64,000 nucleotides of DNA from AC-32 sp963728765 (GCA_963728765.1 CAVSKX010000004.1:496001-560000), one strand, 5' to 3'. Counted from the first letter of the stretch, positions 25,077-33,476 are shown. Made by a program: numbers and translations. Notes: generated from the letters alone by a model not told the origin.

Positions 25077-25898
25077 TTACTCGGCTACGAAGGTGCGCCG
25101 GTAGCGCGTGAAGAACGTCTCCTCCGGGAGCGTTGCGAGCATGCTGCTCTGCTCCGAGAGGCGCGCCTCCACCTGGTCGCCTGGAGCCAGCTCGTGCACC
25201 GCGTGCCCGTCGACCAGCACGGTCGCCCCCACCCCGGCCGTGCGGTTCGTGACGGTCAGCTCGCGGCCCCGCGGGACGACGAGCGGTCGAGCGTGCAGCG
25301 AGTGCGGCGCGACGAACGTGAGCGCCATGGCCTCGAGGCCCCAAACGAGCACCGGACCGCCGTTCGACAGGTTGTACGCGGTTGACCCCGAGGGCGTCGA
25401 GCAGATCAGCCCGTCGCACGGCAATGCCCCGAGATCCTCACCGCCGATCGCCCACCCGAGCTCGATCATCCGGCCGAGCGTCGAGCTCGCGACGACGACG
25501 TCGTTAACCGCCTGCCAGGTCCCGCCGCCCGCCGAGGCCTCCAGCGCCGGCAGCTCGACGACGTCGAACTCCCCCGCGAACGCTCGCCCGACGCCCGCCT
25601 CGAGCTCATCGGCCCCGGCCGAGGCCAGGAAGCCGACGCGCCCGAAGTTGACGCCGAACACCGGCACGGCCGTCCCAAGGAACGTCTTCAGCGCGCGGAG
25701 CATCGTCCCATCGCCACCCAGCACGACGGCGAGATCCGCCGAGGTCACGTCGCCGGCCGCACCGTCGCCGTGCTTCGCGACCTCTTCTTCGGGCAGCACC
25801 AGCTCGACGCCGCGCTCGTCCGCGAGCCCCCGCAGGCGCTCCAGCGGCTCGCGTACCGTCTCCGCCCGCCCGAGCGTGATCACAGCCGCCCGCCGCAC
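25077..25898 (-). CDS. nadK: NAD kinase
   Basis: A 273-residue kinase with the signature VVLGGDGTMLRALKTF (GGDG), VFGVNFGRVGFLA, the NE/D motif WQAVNDVVVAS and LICSTPSGSTAYNLSNGGPV. It phosphorylates NAD to NADP. The GTG start is chosen because it lies immediately after the tlyA stop (TGA-A-GTG) and gives RRAAVITLGRAE; a longer frame upstream would overlap tlyA. The tlyA-nadK-recN order is conserved in actinobacteria. Confidence 0.94.
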   Translation of the reverse strand: MRRAAVITLGRAETVREPLERLRGLADERGVELVLPEEEVAKHGDGAAGDVTSADLAVVLGGDGTMLRALKTFLGTAVPVFGVNFGRVGFLASAGADELEAGVGRAFAGEFDVVELPALEASAGGGTWQAVNDVVVASSTLGRMIELGWAIGGEDLGALPCDGLICSTPSGSTAYNLSNGGPVLVWGLEAMALTFVAPHSLHARPLVVPRGRELTVTNRTAGVGATVLVDGHAVHELAPGDQVEARLSEQSSMLATLPEETFFTRYRRTFVAE

Positions 25899-25899
25899 T

Positions 25900-26661
25900 T
25901 CAGGCTGTCGCGTCGTCGATCCAGTGCTCGAGCTCATCGGGAATCTCCGGCCGCTCGCGCTGCACGAGTTGCAGGAAGAACTCGCGGTTCCCCTTCGGGC
26001 CGGGCAGGCCGGAGTCTACGACGCCGCGCACCTCGGCTCCCCAAGCCGCCGCTTCCTCCGCCACTTCGCGCAGCACGCGCCGCCAGACCTCGCCGTCACG
26101 CACCACGCCCCGCCGGGCCTCTCCCCGCGCGGCCTCGAACTGCGGCTTCACGAGCACCACGGCCTCCCAGCCCGGCGCCGCAACCCTGAGCGCCGGCGGC
26201 ATCGCTTTCCGCACGCTGATGAACGAGACGTCGCAGACGACGAGCTCGGGCGCGAAGGGCAGCTCTCGCAGATCGCGCACGTTCAGCCGCTCGAGCACCG
26301 TCACGCGCGGGTCCTCCCGGATGCGCGGGTGCAGCTGCCCGTAGCCCACGTCGAGCGCGACCACCCGGGCCGCGCCGCGCTGCAGGAGCACGTCGGTGAA
26401 GCCGCCGGTCGAGGCGCCCACGTCGAGGCAGTCGCGCCTGTCAGGGTCGACGCCGAACGCATCGAGGGCGTTCGCGAGCTTCTCGCCCCCACGTGACACG
26501 TATCTCTGAGGCTCCGTCACCGCCAGCTCGGCCGACTCGTCGACCTGCTGCCCCGCCTTCTCGTAGCCGGGGACGCGGCCTGCGAGCACCAGTGCCTGCG
26601 CCTGCGCACGGCTCTCCGCGAGCCCCCGCTCCACAAGCAGGACGTCGAGGCGTTTCTTCAA
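25900..26661 (-). CDS. tlyA: TlyA family 23S/16S rRNA 2'-O-methyltransferase
   Basis: A 253-residue protein: N-terminal S4 RNA-binding domain (KKRLDVLLVERGLAESRAQA), then YVSRGGEKLANALDAFGVD and the methyltransferase motif CLDVGASTGGFTDVLLQRGA, with LVVCDVSFISVRKAMP and VLVKPQFEA. TlyA-type enzymes methylate ribose 2'-OH in 16S and 23S rRNA and influence capreomycin sensitivity in mycobacteria. It overlaps the preceding P1 peptidase gene by 4 nt. Confidence 0.93.
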   Translation of the reverse strand: MKKRLDVLLVERGLAESRAQAQALVLAGRVPGYEKAGQQVDESAELAVTEPQRYVSRGGEKLANALDAFGVDPDRRDCLDVGASTGGFTDVLLQRGAARVVALDVGYGQLHPRIREDPRVTVLERLNVRDLRELPFAPELVVCDVSFISVRKAMPPALRVAAPGWEAVVLVKPQFEAARGEARRGVVRDGEVWRRVLREVAEEAAAWGAEVRGVVDSGLPGPKGNREFFLQLVQRERPEIPDELEHWIDDATA

Positions 26662-27617
26662 GAGGCGACGGAGAGCACGGCATCCCAGGCGAGCTCAGAC
26701 GCGACGACGCCCAGAGAGGTGGTGTCGAGCAGCGGGTCGCTTTCAACCGCGCCCGTGGTGACGGCGAAGAGCACGTCGCCGTCCTCCAGCGCGTGGAATG
26801 GCTGGATCGCACGCGCCATCGAGGCATGCACCTGTCGCCCGAGCGTCCGCAGCTGCCGCGAATCGAGCCGAAGGTTCGTCGCCACGACCGTGAGCGTGGT
26901 GTTCCCAGGCGGCGGTCGCACCGGCTGCCCGCCGGTGAGCCGCTCCTCCACGCCGGGCACCAGCTTCCGCCGCAGACCGCTCTTCGCGTCGTAGTGGCCG
27001 CGCACGACGTTGCCGTCACGGTCGACGATCGCCCCGACCGCGTTGACGACGACGAAGACCGCGACCCTCGTCTCGCCGATTCGGCGGAACGCCGCGCCCT
27101 GCCCGGCGGGCTCCCCTTCGTCGACGGCGAAGAGCTTCCCGGCGGTGGCAGATCGCCCCGCCCCGCGCGCGCCGAGCGGGAACGCACCGGGACGCGCCGC
27201 CCGCAGCGCCGCCCTGCCCAGTTCCTTGTCGGGGTAGATCGCGTTGTCGCGCCGACCCCAGTCGAAGACGATCGCGCCGGCGACGAGCGGGATCTCGAGC
27301 CACCCGGTGCGGTACTCCCGCCGCGCGAAGAGCTCGGCCGCGACCCCGGCCGTCGCCTCGAGCCCGTAGGCCGACCCGCCGGCGAGGCAGATCGCGTGGA
27401 CGAGGTCGTATCCCGCGCCGGTCACGCCGGGCGAACCGCCGCGCACGTCGATCGACGCCGCGGCGCCGTCCTGGAGCGAGAAGACGGTGCACCCGGTCGG
27501 CCCTTCGTCGTACTCGGCGACCCCGATCTCCAGGCCCGGGAAGTCGAAGCGGAGCTCGCGGCCGTCGAACGAGGTGCGCGGAGTCAGCTCCGCCGTGTCG
27601 TTGGTCAGCCGCGCCAC
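26658..27617 (-). CDS. P1 family (S58, DmpA-like) peptidase
   Basis: A 319-residue protein: GCTVFSLQDGAAASIDVRGG, AICLAGGSAYGLEATAGVAA, IVFDWGRRDNAIYPDKELGR and PPGNTTLTVVATN. The last segment is where family members self-cleave before a Ser/Thr nucleophile (here G-N-T-T), creating alpha and beta chains. These are N-terminal-nucleophile aminopeptidases or related amidohydrolases. It stands 3 nt from the ispA stop and overlaps tlyA by 4 nt, so it is part of the long operon. Substrate is unknown. Confidence 0.82.
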   Translation of the reverse strand: MARLTNDTAELTPRTSFDGRELRFDFPGLEIGVAEYDEGPTGCTVFSLQDGAAASIDVRGGSPGVTGAGYDLVHAICLAGGSAYGLEATAGVAAELFARREYRTGWLEIPLVAGAIVFDWGRRDNAIYPDKELGRAALRAARPGAFPLGARGAGRSATAGKLFAVDEGEPAGQGAAFRRIGETRVAVFVVVNAVGAIVDRDGNVVRGHYDAKSGLRRKLVPGVEERLTGGQPVRPPPGNTTLTVVATNLRLDSRQLRTLGRQVHASMARAIQPFHALEDGDVLFAVTTGAVESDPLLDTTSLGVVASELAWDAVLSVAS

Positions 27618-27620
27618 CGG

Positions 27621-28391
27621 CTACGACGTTCGCGCGGCGAGACCCGTGACGATCCCCGCCAGCACGGACGTATCGGCGTCGACCTCCGCCAGCCGCGCCT
27701 GCGCGCGCTCCGCCGTCTCGTCGGCGAGCGCGCGGGCTCCGTCAGCCCCGCGCTCGAGCAGGTAGCCATCCTCGTCGAGGATATCGTCGACGATCTGGAA
27801 GAGCAGCCCGACTTCGTCCGCGAAGGCACGCCAGGGTTTCTGCTCGCCCTCGGGCACCTCGGCCACCCAGAGCGCGCAGGCCACCGACGCCGAGAACAGG
27901 CAGCCTGTCTTCAGCTGGTGCAGCGCGGCGAGATCCTGCTCGCCGCCCGTGATGTCCAGGTACTGGCCGCCGATCATCCCCAGCGTCGCCTGGACGAGCT
28001 CGCGCGCGACCGGCGGCGAGGGGTACGAGAGCACCAGCCGTAGCGCCTCTGCGAGCAGCGCGTCGCCGGCGAGGATTGCCACCGCCTCCCCGTGCGCCGC
28101 CCACGTGCTGGGCCGCCCGCGCCGCACCTCGTCGTCGTCGAGCGCCGGCAGGTCGTCGTGGACGAGCGAGAACGAGTGCACCAGCTCGAGCGCCGCGGCA
28201 GCCGGCAGCGCGGCCTCGGGCTCGGCGCCCGCCGCCTCCGCGGTCGCAAGGCAGAGCACGGGCCGGATGCGCTTGCCCCCGCCCTCCAGCGCATAGCGCA
28301 TCGACGCATCAAGGCCGCCGACCTCGGGGGTCAGCGCCAGGTCGGCAAGGTACGACTCGACGAGCGCGCGCAGCTCCTCGGGCGTGTTCAC
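27621..28391 (-). CDS. ispA: Short-chain polyprenyl (farnesyl/geranylgeranyl) diphosphate synthase
   Basis: A 256-residue trans-prenyltransferase: GGGKRIRPVLCLA for the pyrophosphate site, first Asp-rich motif LVHDDLPALDDDEVRRGRPS, GGQYLDI, KTGCLF and second Asp-rich motif LFQIVDDILDEDG. It condenses IPP with allylic diphosphates to C15-C20 products for quinones and lipid carriers. It overlaps xseB by 4 nt, the same xseB-ispA pairing seen in many bacteria. It is somewhat shorter than E. coli IspA (299). Confidence 0.9.
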   Translation of the reverse strand: MNTPEELRALVESYLADLALTPEVGGLDASMRYALEGGGKRIRPVLCLATAEAAGAEPEAALPAAAALELVHSFSLVHDDLPALDDDEVRRGRPSTWAAHGEAVAILAGDALLAEALRLVLSYPSPPVARELVQATLGMIGGQYLDITGGEQDLAALHQLKTGCLFSASVACALWVAEVPEGEQKPWRAFADEVGLLFQIVDDILDEDGYLLERGADGARALADETAERAQARLAEVDADTSVLAGIVTGLAARTS

Positions 28392-28573
28392 CCTTCGGCC
28401 TCCCGTTTGGCCTGCTGCAGCTGCGCCTCGACCTCCTTGGCGATCTCCGAGAGCTCCGTCAGCACCTCGATCGCCTCGTCGGGATCCGTCGTCTCCTCGA
28501 GCCGCGCGCGCGTGCGCTCGAGCCGGTCGAGCAGCTCTTCCGCGTTCTTGAGCCGCTCCTCGGCGCCGCTCAT
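28388..28573 (-). CDS. xseB: Exodeoxyribonuclease VII small subunit
   Basis: A 61-residue helical protein: MSGAEERLKNAEELLDRLER, a middle D-P-D-E-A-I-E-V-L, and EIAKEVEAQLQQAKREAEG. Length, coiled-coil character and placement immediately before ispA match XseB. The large subunit xseA, normally next to it, is not in the window; the preceding gene is nusB with a 4-nt overlap. Without XseA it has no known activity, so either xseA is elsewhere or the call should be checked. Confidence 0.68.
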   Translation of the reverse strand: MSGAEERLKNAEELLDRLERTRARLEETTDPDEAIEVLTELSEIAKEVEAQLQQAKREAEG

Positions 28574-28944
28574 GCCGCTGCCTCTCGCACGATCTTGCCG
28601 AGTATGCCGTTCACCAACCTGCCCGCGTCCTCCGAGGAGTAGCGCTTGGCGAGCGTAACGGCCTCGTCGATCGCCACCTCCACGGGGATCTCGCCACGGT
28701 CGAGCTCGAGAATCGCCATCCGCAGGATGTTGCGCTCGAGCGCGCCGAGCCGGTCGGCGGTCCAGTCGTCGGCCGCCGCGGTGATGCGTGCGTCGAGCTC
28801 CTCGTGGCGCTCGACCACGTCCTCGGCAAGCTTCCGCGAGAAGTCTGGAACGTCGCCCTCGAACAGCGACGCGAGCTCTTGCCCGGTCACGTCCCACTGA
28901 TAGAGGAGGACGAGTGCCGTCCGGCGGTCGGCCCGGCGACTCAC
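28570..28944 (-). CDS. nusB: Transcription antitermination factor NusB
   Basis: A 124-residue all-helical protein: SRRADRRTALVLLYQWDVTG, FSRKLAEDVVERHEELDARI, LERNILRMAILELDRGEIPV and AIDEAVTLAKRYSSEDAGRL. This is full-length NusB, which with NusE/S10 binds boxA RNA in rRNA antitermination. The GTG start overlaps the stop of the upstream Asp23 gene (GTGA). Confidence 0.94.
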   Translation of the reverse strand: MSRRADRRTALVLLYQWDVTGQELASLFEGDVPDFSRKLAEDVVERHEELDARITAAADDWTADRLGALERNILRMAILELDRGEIPVEVAIDEAVTLAKRYSSEDAGRLVNGILGKIVREAAA

Positions 28945-29246
28945 GCGACTTCCTCGATCTCCACGTCCACGCGCTCGACCTCGAGCCCGCCCGTCTGCGC
29001 CAGCGCCTCCGCGACGCGCTCCTGCACCGACCGCGCGAGCTCGGGCATCGCCGCGCCGTGGCGGACCGAGAGCTCCAGCGTGACCGAGGCCCGGCCGTCG
29101 GCGTGCTGGATCTCGAGGCCGCGCCTCGGGCGCCGCAGCCGCGCGCCGTCGACCGAGGAGACGGCCTGCGCGACCAGCCGCGAGAGCGCCGCGGCCGTCA
29201 CGGTCACCGAGCCCGCGGCACTGCGGAAGACGAGCGGTTCGGTCAC
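28941..29246 (-). CDS. Asp23/Gls24 family envelope-stress protein
   Basis: A 101-residue protein: (M)TEPLVFRSAAGSVTVTAAAL, SRLVAQAVSSVDGARLRRPR and MPELARSVQERVAEALAQTG with a C-terminal VDVEIEEVA strand, the DUF322/Asp23 pattern. In Firmicutes the ortholog (YqhY) sits between accC and nusB and influences acetyl-CoA carboxylase; the position here is identical. It starts with GTG overlapping the accC stop. Confidence 0.85.
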   Translation of the reverse strand: MTEPLVFRSAAGSVTVTAAALSRLVAQAVSSVDGARLRRPRRGLEIQHADGRASVTLELSVRHGAAMPELARSVQERVAEALAQTGGLEVERVDVEIEEVA

Positions 29247-30601
29247 GACCCGGCCATCGCCGGCAGCCGGTCCGCCGCCTCGGCGAGGTAGTCGGTCGAG
29301 TAGCGCCCGCTGCCGAACTCCTCGCTGCGCAGGATGTCGATCGCCAGCTCGCGCGTCGTCGGCACGCCCTCGAGCACGAGCTCGCCCAGCGCGCACAACC
29401 CCCGGTCGATCGCCTGCGGCCGGATCTCGTCACGGACCACCACCTTGCCGAGCAGTGAGTCGTAGTGCGGCGGCACGACATAGCCCTCCTCGACGTGCGT
29501 GTCGAGCCGCACTCCGGGCCCGAGCGGCGGGCGGAACCGCGTCACGCGCCCCGGCGCAGGCGCGAAGTCGTTGCGCGGGTCCTCGGCGTTGAGGCGGATC
29601 TCGAGCGCGTGCCCTCGGCGCTCGGCCCGGCCGGTGCGATCGAGCGCCTCGCCGGACGCGACCCGCAGCTGCTCGCGCACGAGATCCATGCCCGTGACCA
29701 TCTCCGTCACCGGATGCTCCACCTGGAGCCGCGCGTTCAGCTCGATGAAGTAGAACGAGCGGTCCGGGCCGAGCAGGAACTCGAAGGTGCCGGCATTGCG
29801 GTAGCCGATCGCGTGACAGGCATGCTCGGCGGCGGCCTCCATCGCCTCGCGCGTCTCGGGATCGAGCGCCGGCGAGGGCGACTCCTCGATCAGCTTCTGG
29901 TGGCGCCGCTGGATCGAGCACTCGCGCTCCCCGAGCGTCAGCACGCCGCCCTGCCCGTCCGCGATCACCTGGATCTCGACGTGCCGGGCAGGCGACACCG
30001 CCTTCTCGAGGTACAGGCTGCCGTCGCCGAACGCGGCCTCCGCCTCCATCGAGGCCATCCCGAATGCGGCTTCGAGCTGGTCCGGGTGGCGAACGAGGCG
30101 CATGCCCTTGCCGCCTCCGCCGGCCGACGCCTTGAGCAGCACCGGGTAGCCGACCTCGGCTGCTGCGGCACGCGCCTCCTCGACGCTCGCCGACCCCTCG
30201 GTGCCCGGCACGAGCGGCACGCCCGCATCGCGCATCTCGAGCTTCGCCTGCACCTTGTCGCCCATTCGCGCCATCAGGTCCGCGTCCGGCCCGACGAAGA
30301 CGAGGTCGTTGTCCGCACAGGCCTCGACGAAGGCGGGGTTCTCGGCGAGGAAGCCGTAGCCGGGGTGCACCGCCTCGCAGCCGGTGGTGGTGGCCGCTGC
30401 GACGAGCGACGGGATCTTCAGGTAGCTCTCGGTCGCCGCAGGCGGGCCGACGCACACGGCTCGGTCCGCGAGGCGCACGTGCAGCGCGTCGGCGTCGGCG
30501 GTCGAGTAGACGGCGACCGCTTCGACGTCGTTCTCGTGCAGCGCGCGGATCACGCGGACGGCGATCTCGCCGCGGTTCGCCACCAGCACCCGCTTGAACA
30601 T
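29243..30601 (-). CDS. accC: Biotin carboxylase
   Basis: A 452-residue ATP-grasp enzyme: MFKRVLVANRGEIAVRVIRA, GYGFLAENPAFVEACADNDL, LKASAGGGGKGMRLVR, the ATP-grasp metal ligands in EFLLGPDRSFYFIELNARLQ and VEHPVTEMVTGMDLV. It carboxylates the biotin of BCCP with bicarbonate and ATP. The BCCP partner is fused to a carboxyltransferase-like domain in the gene just upstream, separated by a 164-nt palindromic element. Whether the complex feeds acetyl-CoA carboxylase or another carboxylase cannot be told here. Confidence 0.95.
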   Translation of the reverse strand: MFKRVLVANRGEIAVRVIRALHENDVEAVAVYSTADADALHVRLADRAVCVGPPAATESYLKIPSLVAAATTTGCEAVHPGYGFLAENPAFVEACADNDLVFVGPDADLMARMGDKVQAKLEMRDAGVPLVPGTEGSASVEEARAAAAEVGYPVLLKASAGGGGKGMRLVRHPDQLEAAFGMASMEAEAAFGDGSLYLEKAVSPARHVEIQVIADGQGGVLTLGERECSIQRRHQKLIEESPSPALDPETREAMEAAAEHACHAIGYRNAGTFEFLLGPDRSFYFIELNARLQVEHPVTEMVTGMDLVREQLRVASGEALDRTGRAERRGHALEIRLNAEDPRNDFAPAPGRVTRFRPPLGPGVRLDTHVEEGYVVPPHYDSLLGKVVVRDEIRPQAIDRGLCALGELVLEGVPTTRELAIDILRSEEFGSGRYSTDYLAEAADRLPAMAGS

Positions 30602-30765
30602 CAGTGGTTCGCCTGGCCCCGTTTTCGGATTTCTGGCGAGCGAAAAGCAAGCCAGGCTAGGACGCAGGGAGCGCTCGTACCTGGAAGGTACGGGCGCGAC
30701 TGAGGACGACGCATGGCGCCGCTTTGCAGCCGCCAGAAACCGAAAGGCCGGGTCTGGCGAGCCAC
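30602..30765. repeat. 164-bp imperfect palindrome (ERIC-like) between two carboxylase genes
   Basis: The whole gap between the BCCP-fusion stop and the accC start is one inverted repeat centred near 30684. The core is GTACCT-GGA-AGGTAC with GCGCTC/GGGCGC just outside. The outer arms pair TTTCTGGCG with CGCCAGAAA and AGTGGTTCGCC with GGCGAGCCACT. In RNA it would form a single long imperfect hairpin. Size and form resemble ERIC/IRU elements. It could stabilise or attenuate the mRNA between subunits. No other copy was seen in the window. Confidence 0.7.
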
Positions 30766-32571
30766 TTAAACCGCGTCTAGCGGCTGCGGGCCGACCGGCT
30801 CGAGCTCGAACAGCAGCTGGCCGAACTCGACCGGCTCCGCATTGCCAACGTGGATCGCGTGCACGATCCCGGCCGCGTCCGCCTTGATCTCGTTCATCAG
30901 CTTCATCGCCTCGAGAATGCAGAGCGTCTGTCCGGGTGCGACGGTGTCGCCCTCCTCGACGAACGCCGGTGCGCCCGGCTGAGGCGCGCGGTAGAAGACG
31001 CCGACCATCGGGGCCTCGATCCGCACGAAGCCGTCCGTGGGCGGGGTCGGAAGCGGCAGCAGCTCGTCGTCCCCCTCGCCGCCGAGCGGCGCGAGCTGTG
31101 GCTCGAGCGGCTCGGGCGTGCGGCGGACGGAGACGCGCATGCCCGCCTCCTCGATCGTCACCTCGCCGACCCCCGACTCCTGGACGATGCGGACGATCTC
31201 GCGGATCCGCTCGGCCCGCGCCTGGTCGACGCCGCTTGCGATGAGGCTGTCGTCGCCGCTCGCGCGGCCGCGGATCGCGCCCAGCAGCGGTTCGGCCTCC
31301 TCGCCGAAGAGCGCCAGCAGCAGCAGCTCTTCCTCGCTCGAGGCAAGGCCCTTGGCCTCGTCGCGCAGCGAGTCGAGGTCGACCGGCGCCTCCTCCTCGG
31401 GCGCGCCGCCCGAGAGCGCAACCGCACGCTGCACCGTCGCGTCGATCGGGCCCGGCGGGCTGCCGTAGCGGCCTTCGATCAGGGCGCGCAACTCGTCGAC
31501 GACGGTCTGGTAGCGGCTCGCCGAAAGCACGTGCAGGAGCGCTTGCGAGCCGAGGATCTGACCGATCGGCGAGGCGATCGGCGGCCAACCCACCTCCTCG
31601 CGGATCCGCGCGAGCTCGTCGAGCACCTCGTCGAGCCGATCGCCGGCCGCCAGTGCGCGCAGGTGCGAGTCGAGCGCGCCGACGAGCCCCGGCGGAACCT
31701 TGTGCTCGGCCGCGCGCACCGCGATTCGTGGCGCCAACGGCGTCACCGGCTCGTCGCCGATGTGCTCGTCCACGAGCTCCGACGCGCGCCAGAGCGCGTC
31801 CACGTCGACCCCGGTGTCCATCCCGAGCCCGGCAAGTGCGGTCGCGAGCGCCTCGCCGGAGATGCGGTGGACGGTGAGCGCGACGGGGTAGACCGCGCAG
31901 GCGACGAGGTCGGCGCCGGCGCGCGACGCCTCGAGCCCGGCCGCGAGGGCGTTGCCGCCCGCGCCCTGGCAGTACAGGCCGACCGGCAGCCCGCTCGCTT
32001 CGGCGAGCGTCCCGACGAGCTCTTGTGCGCGCTGGGGCTGCAGCGAGCTCGACGGGTCGTGCAGCAGCACGCGCGCAGCCCCGAGCTCTGGGAGCTTGCG
32101 CGCCTGCTCGACCAGCGCCTCCGTCTCGTTCGTGTAACCGGAACCGAAGACGAGCCCGGCGTCGAACTCCTTGCCCGCCGACGTGATCGCCTGGCCCGCC
32201 TCGCGCAGGTTCTCGACGTCGTTCAGCGGATCGTGGAGGCGGAAGACCTCGATCCCACTCTCGGCGGCGGAGGCCACGAAGCGGCTCACGAACTCGCCGC
32301 CGACCGGCCGCGAGCCGACGAGAAAGCGGCCGCGCAACGCCATCGCGAGCGGCGTCTCCGTCCGCTCGTTGAGCGCGCGGATCCGCTCCCACGGGCTCTC
32401 GACGCCACGGCGGACCGAGGTGTCGAAGACGCCGCCGCCGGAGATCTCGAGGTAGGCGAACCCGGCCCTGTCGAGGATATCCGCGAGCCGCAGCAGCTCG
32501 GCGGTCGGCATCCGCGCGGCGAGCGGCTCCTGGCTCAGCAGCCGGATTGTCGTGTCGACGAGCGCTGGCAC
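30766..32571 (-). CDS. Carboxyltransferase-like domain fused to biotin carboxyl carrier protein
   Basis: A 601-residue fusion. Residues 1-430 follow the PycB/OadA carboxyltransferase fold (LVDTTIRLLSQEPLAARMPT, ISGGGVFDTSVRRGVESPWE, FRLHDPLNDVENLREAGQAI). Residues 440-601 are an AccB-type BCCP with biotin Lys557 in EAMKLMNEI. In the carboxyltransferase part key residues look lost: the usual R-D-A-H-Q-S reads R-L-L-S-Q-E, the I-K-D-M lysine region reads L-H-D-P, and the H-x-H metal site reads L-Y-C-Q. So the domain may be inactive or altered. GTG start with TAGGCT 6 nt upstream. Confidence 0.82.
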   Translation of the reverse strand: MPALVDTTIRLLSQEPLAARMPTAELLRLADILDRAGFAYLEISGGGVFDTSVRRGVESPWERIRALNERTETPLAMALRGRFLVGSRPVGGEFVSRFVASAAESGIEVFRLHDPLNDVENLREAGQAITSAGKEFDAGLVFGSGYTNETEALVEQARKLPELGAARVLLHDPSSSLQPQRAQELVGTLAEASGLPVGLYCQGAGGNALAAGLEASRAGADLVACAVYPVALTVHRISGEALATALAGLGMDTGVDVDALWRASELVDEHIGDEPVTPLAPRIAVRAAEHKVPPGLVGALDSHLRALAAGDRLDEVLDELARIREEVGWPPIASPIGQILGSQALLHVLSASRYQTVVDELRALIEGRYGSPPGPIDATVQRAVALSGGAPEEEAPVDLDSLRDEAKGLASSEEELLLLALFGEEAEPLLGAIRGRASGDDSLIASGVDQARAERIREIVRIVQESGVGEVTIEEAGMRVSVRRTPEPLEPQLAPLGGEGDDELLPLPTPPTDGFVRIEAPMVGVFYRAPQPGAPAFVEEGDTVAPGQTLCILEAMKLMNEIKADAAGIVHAIHVGNAEPVEFGQLLFELEPVGPQPLDAV

Positions 32572-32967
32572 GCGGGGAGCCTAGCGCCGCGCGCCGGAGG
32601 CCGTGCGAGGCGCGCGGACCGCGGCCGTGGTGTGGATATCCGCACCGCAAGACACCGGGTAATCACATCCCGTAGCGGACACGAGCATGCGACTCTTGGC
32701 GAGAGGCACGAACCCAGGGGAGCTCTGATGGACGCACGCGAGGCCCAATTCGACACACGAAGAGGTCTCTCGGAGAGCGTGCTGCCACGCGCGCGTGCGT
32801 CGAAGCGCCACGCGGGGCGCCGCGAAGCCTCTCCGGCGAAACATTTGCACGGTCGCGTCGTCGGAAGCACTTCGCCTCGCTCTGCGAAGGCAGGCCATCG
32901 GTCGCTAGCCGAGGTGCCGCTGGGAGCGCAACCGTGTCACCCGGGCGAGATCAAGCAGACTCGTGAG
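32572..32967. other. 396-bp gap at the left edge of the island
   Basis: Besides the promoter at 32578-32583, the plus strand has AGGGGAGC, 5 nt and ATG at 32728, opening a frame (MDAREAQFDTRRGLSESVLP...) that runs to 33096 into the antisense of the next gene. The frame is not recognisable and its later part is basic and low complexity. It may be the 5' stub of a chromosomal gene cut by the island, or noise. No RNA gene was seen. Confidence 0.35.
32578..32583 (-). promoter_or_regulatory. -10 box TAGGCT of the carboxylase/long operon
   Basis: TAGGCT ends 6 nt before the GTG at 32571. It is the first promoter of the minus-strand block that continues through accC, nusB, ispA and tlyA. Confidence 0.5.
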
Positions 32968-33366
32968 CTACTCGGTGCGCTGGGCGAAGACCCAGACCTG
33001 GCCCTCGGGATCCGTCGCAGTGAACCGGCGGTCTCCCACAGGCGCCGTCTCCAATTCAGTGACGTCGGCACCGGCGGCCCGTGCCTGCTCATGTAGAGCA
33101 TCGACGTCATCGACGTAGAAGTGGATCAATACCGACGGATACGCGTCCAACCGCCTGGGGCTCTTGAAACTCTCTCCGGCTTGGCCGAGCATCACCAATC
33201 CGTCCTCGCCGAGTACCAGTTCTCTATGAATTCGTCCCTCGCCGCCCGTCTGCTCGAGGCGCTGAACGAAACCGAACGCCCTCGTCAGATACTCGACGGC
33301 CTTGCTTGCGTCCTCGTACAACAGGTACGGGCAGACGCGCGTATAGCCCGGCGGCGGGGTCCGCAT
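32968..33366 (-). CDS. VOC family protein (glyoxalase/bleomycin-resistance, PhnB-like)
   Basis: A 132-residue protein starting MRTPPPGYTRVCPYLLYEDA, with the VOC strands GRIHRELVLGEDGLVMLGQA, SVLIHFYVDDVDALHEQARA and FTATDPEGQVWVFAQRTE. The last carries D-P-E-G-x-x-W, common in PhnB-like proteins. One VOC module means it acts as a dimer. First gene of the cassette-like row in the island; a repeat copy lies upstream of its start. Substrate unknown; such genes are frequent mobile cassette cargo. Confidence 0.8.
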   Translation of the reverse strand: MRTPPPGYTRVCPYLLYEDASKAVEYLTRAFGFVQRLEQTGGEGRIHRELVLGEDGLVMLGQAGESFKSPRRLDAYPSVLIHFYVDDVDALHEQARAAGADVTELETAPVGDRRFTATDPEGQVWVFAQRTE

Positions 33367-33407
33367 CAGGCTTGGCGTTCCCCGCCGTGCGACCTGGTAA
33401 CCACAGT

Positions 33408-33473
33408 GTCGCCTGGGCCGGCGTGCGGGAACGAAGCTTGAGCGTGCCCGCAAGCCATTCTCCCGGCTAGGTT
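33408..33473. repeat. Cassette-associated repeat, copy A (uninterrupted)
   Basis: Starts GTCGCCTGGGCCGGCGTGCG and ends CCCGGCTAGGTT. It folds: CCTGGGCCGG pairs with CCGGCTAGG at the ends and TGCGGG with CCCGCA inside. Related copies lie at 34021, 34760, 35501 (split by an IS) and 37409. Its TAGGTT end doubles as a -10 box for the GNAT gene. Confidence 0.6.
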
Positions 33474-33476
33474 CAG

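Noticed and set aside
32728..33096. 122-codon plus-strand frame with a good ribosome-binding site
   Set aside because: The end is antisense to the VOC gene and the sequence is not recognisable; kept only as a note in the gap entry.
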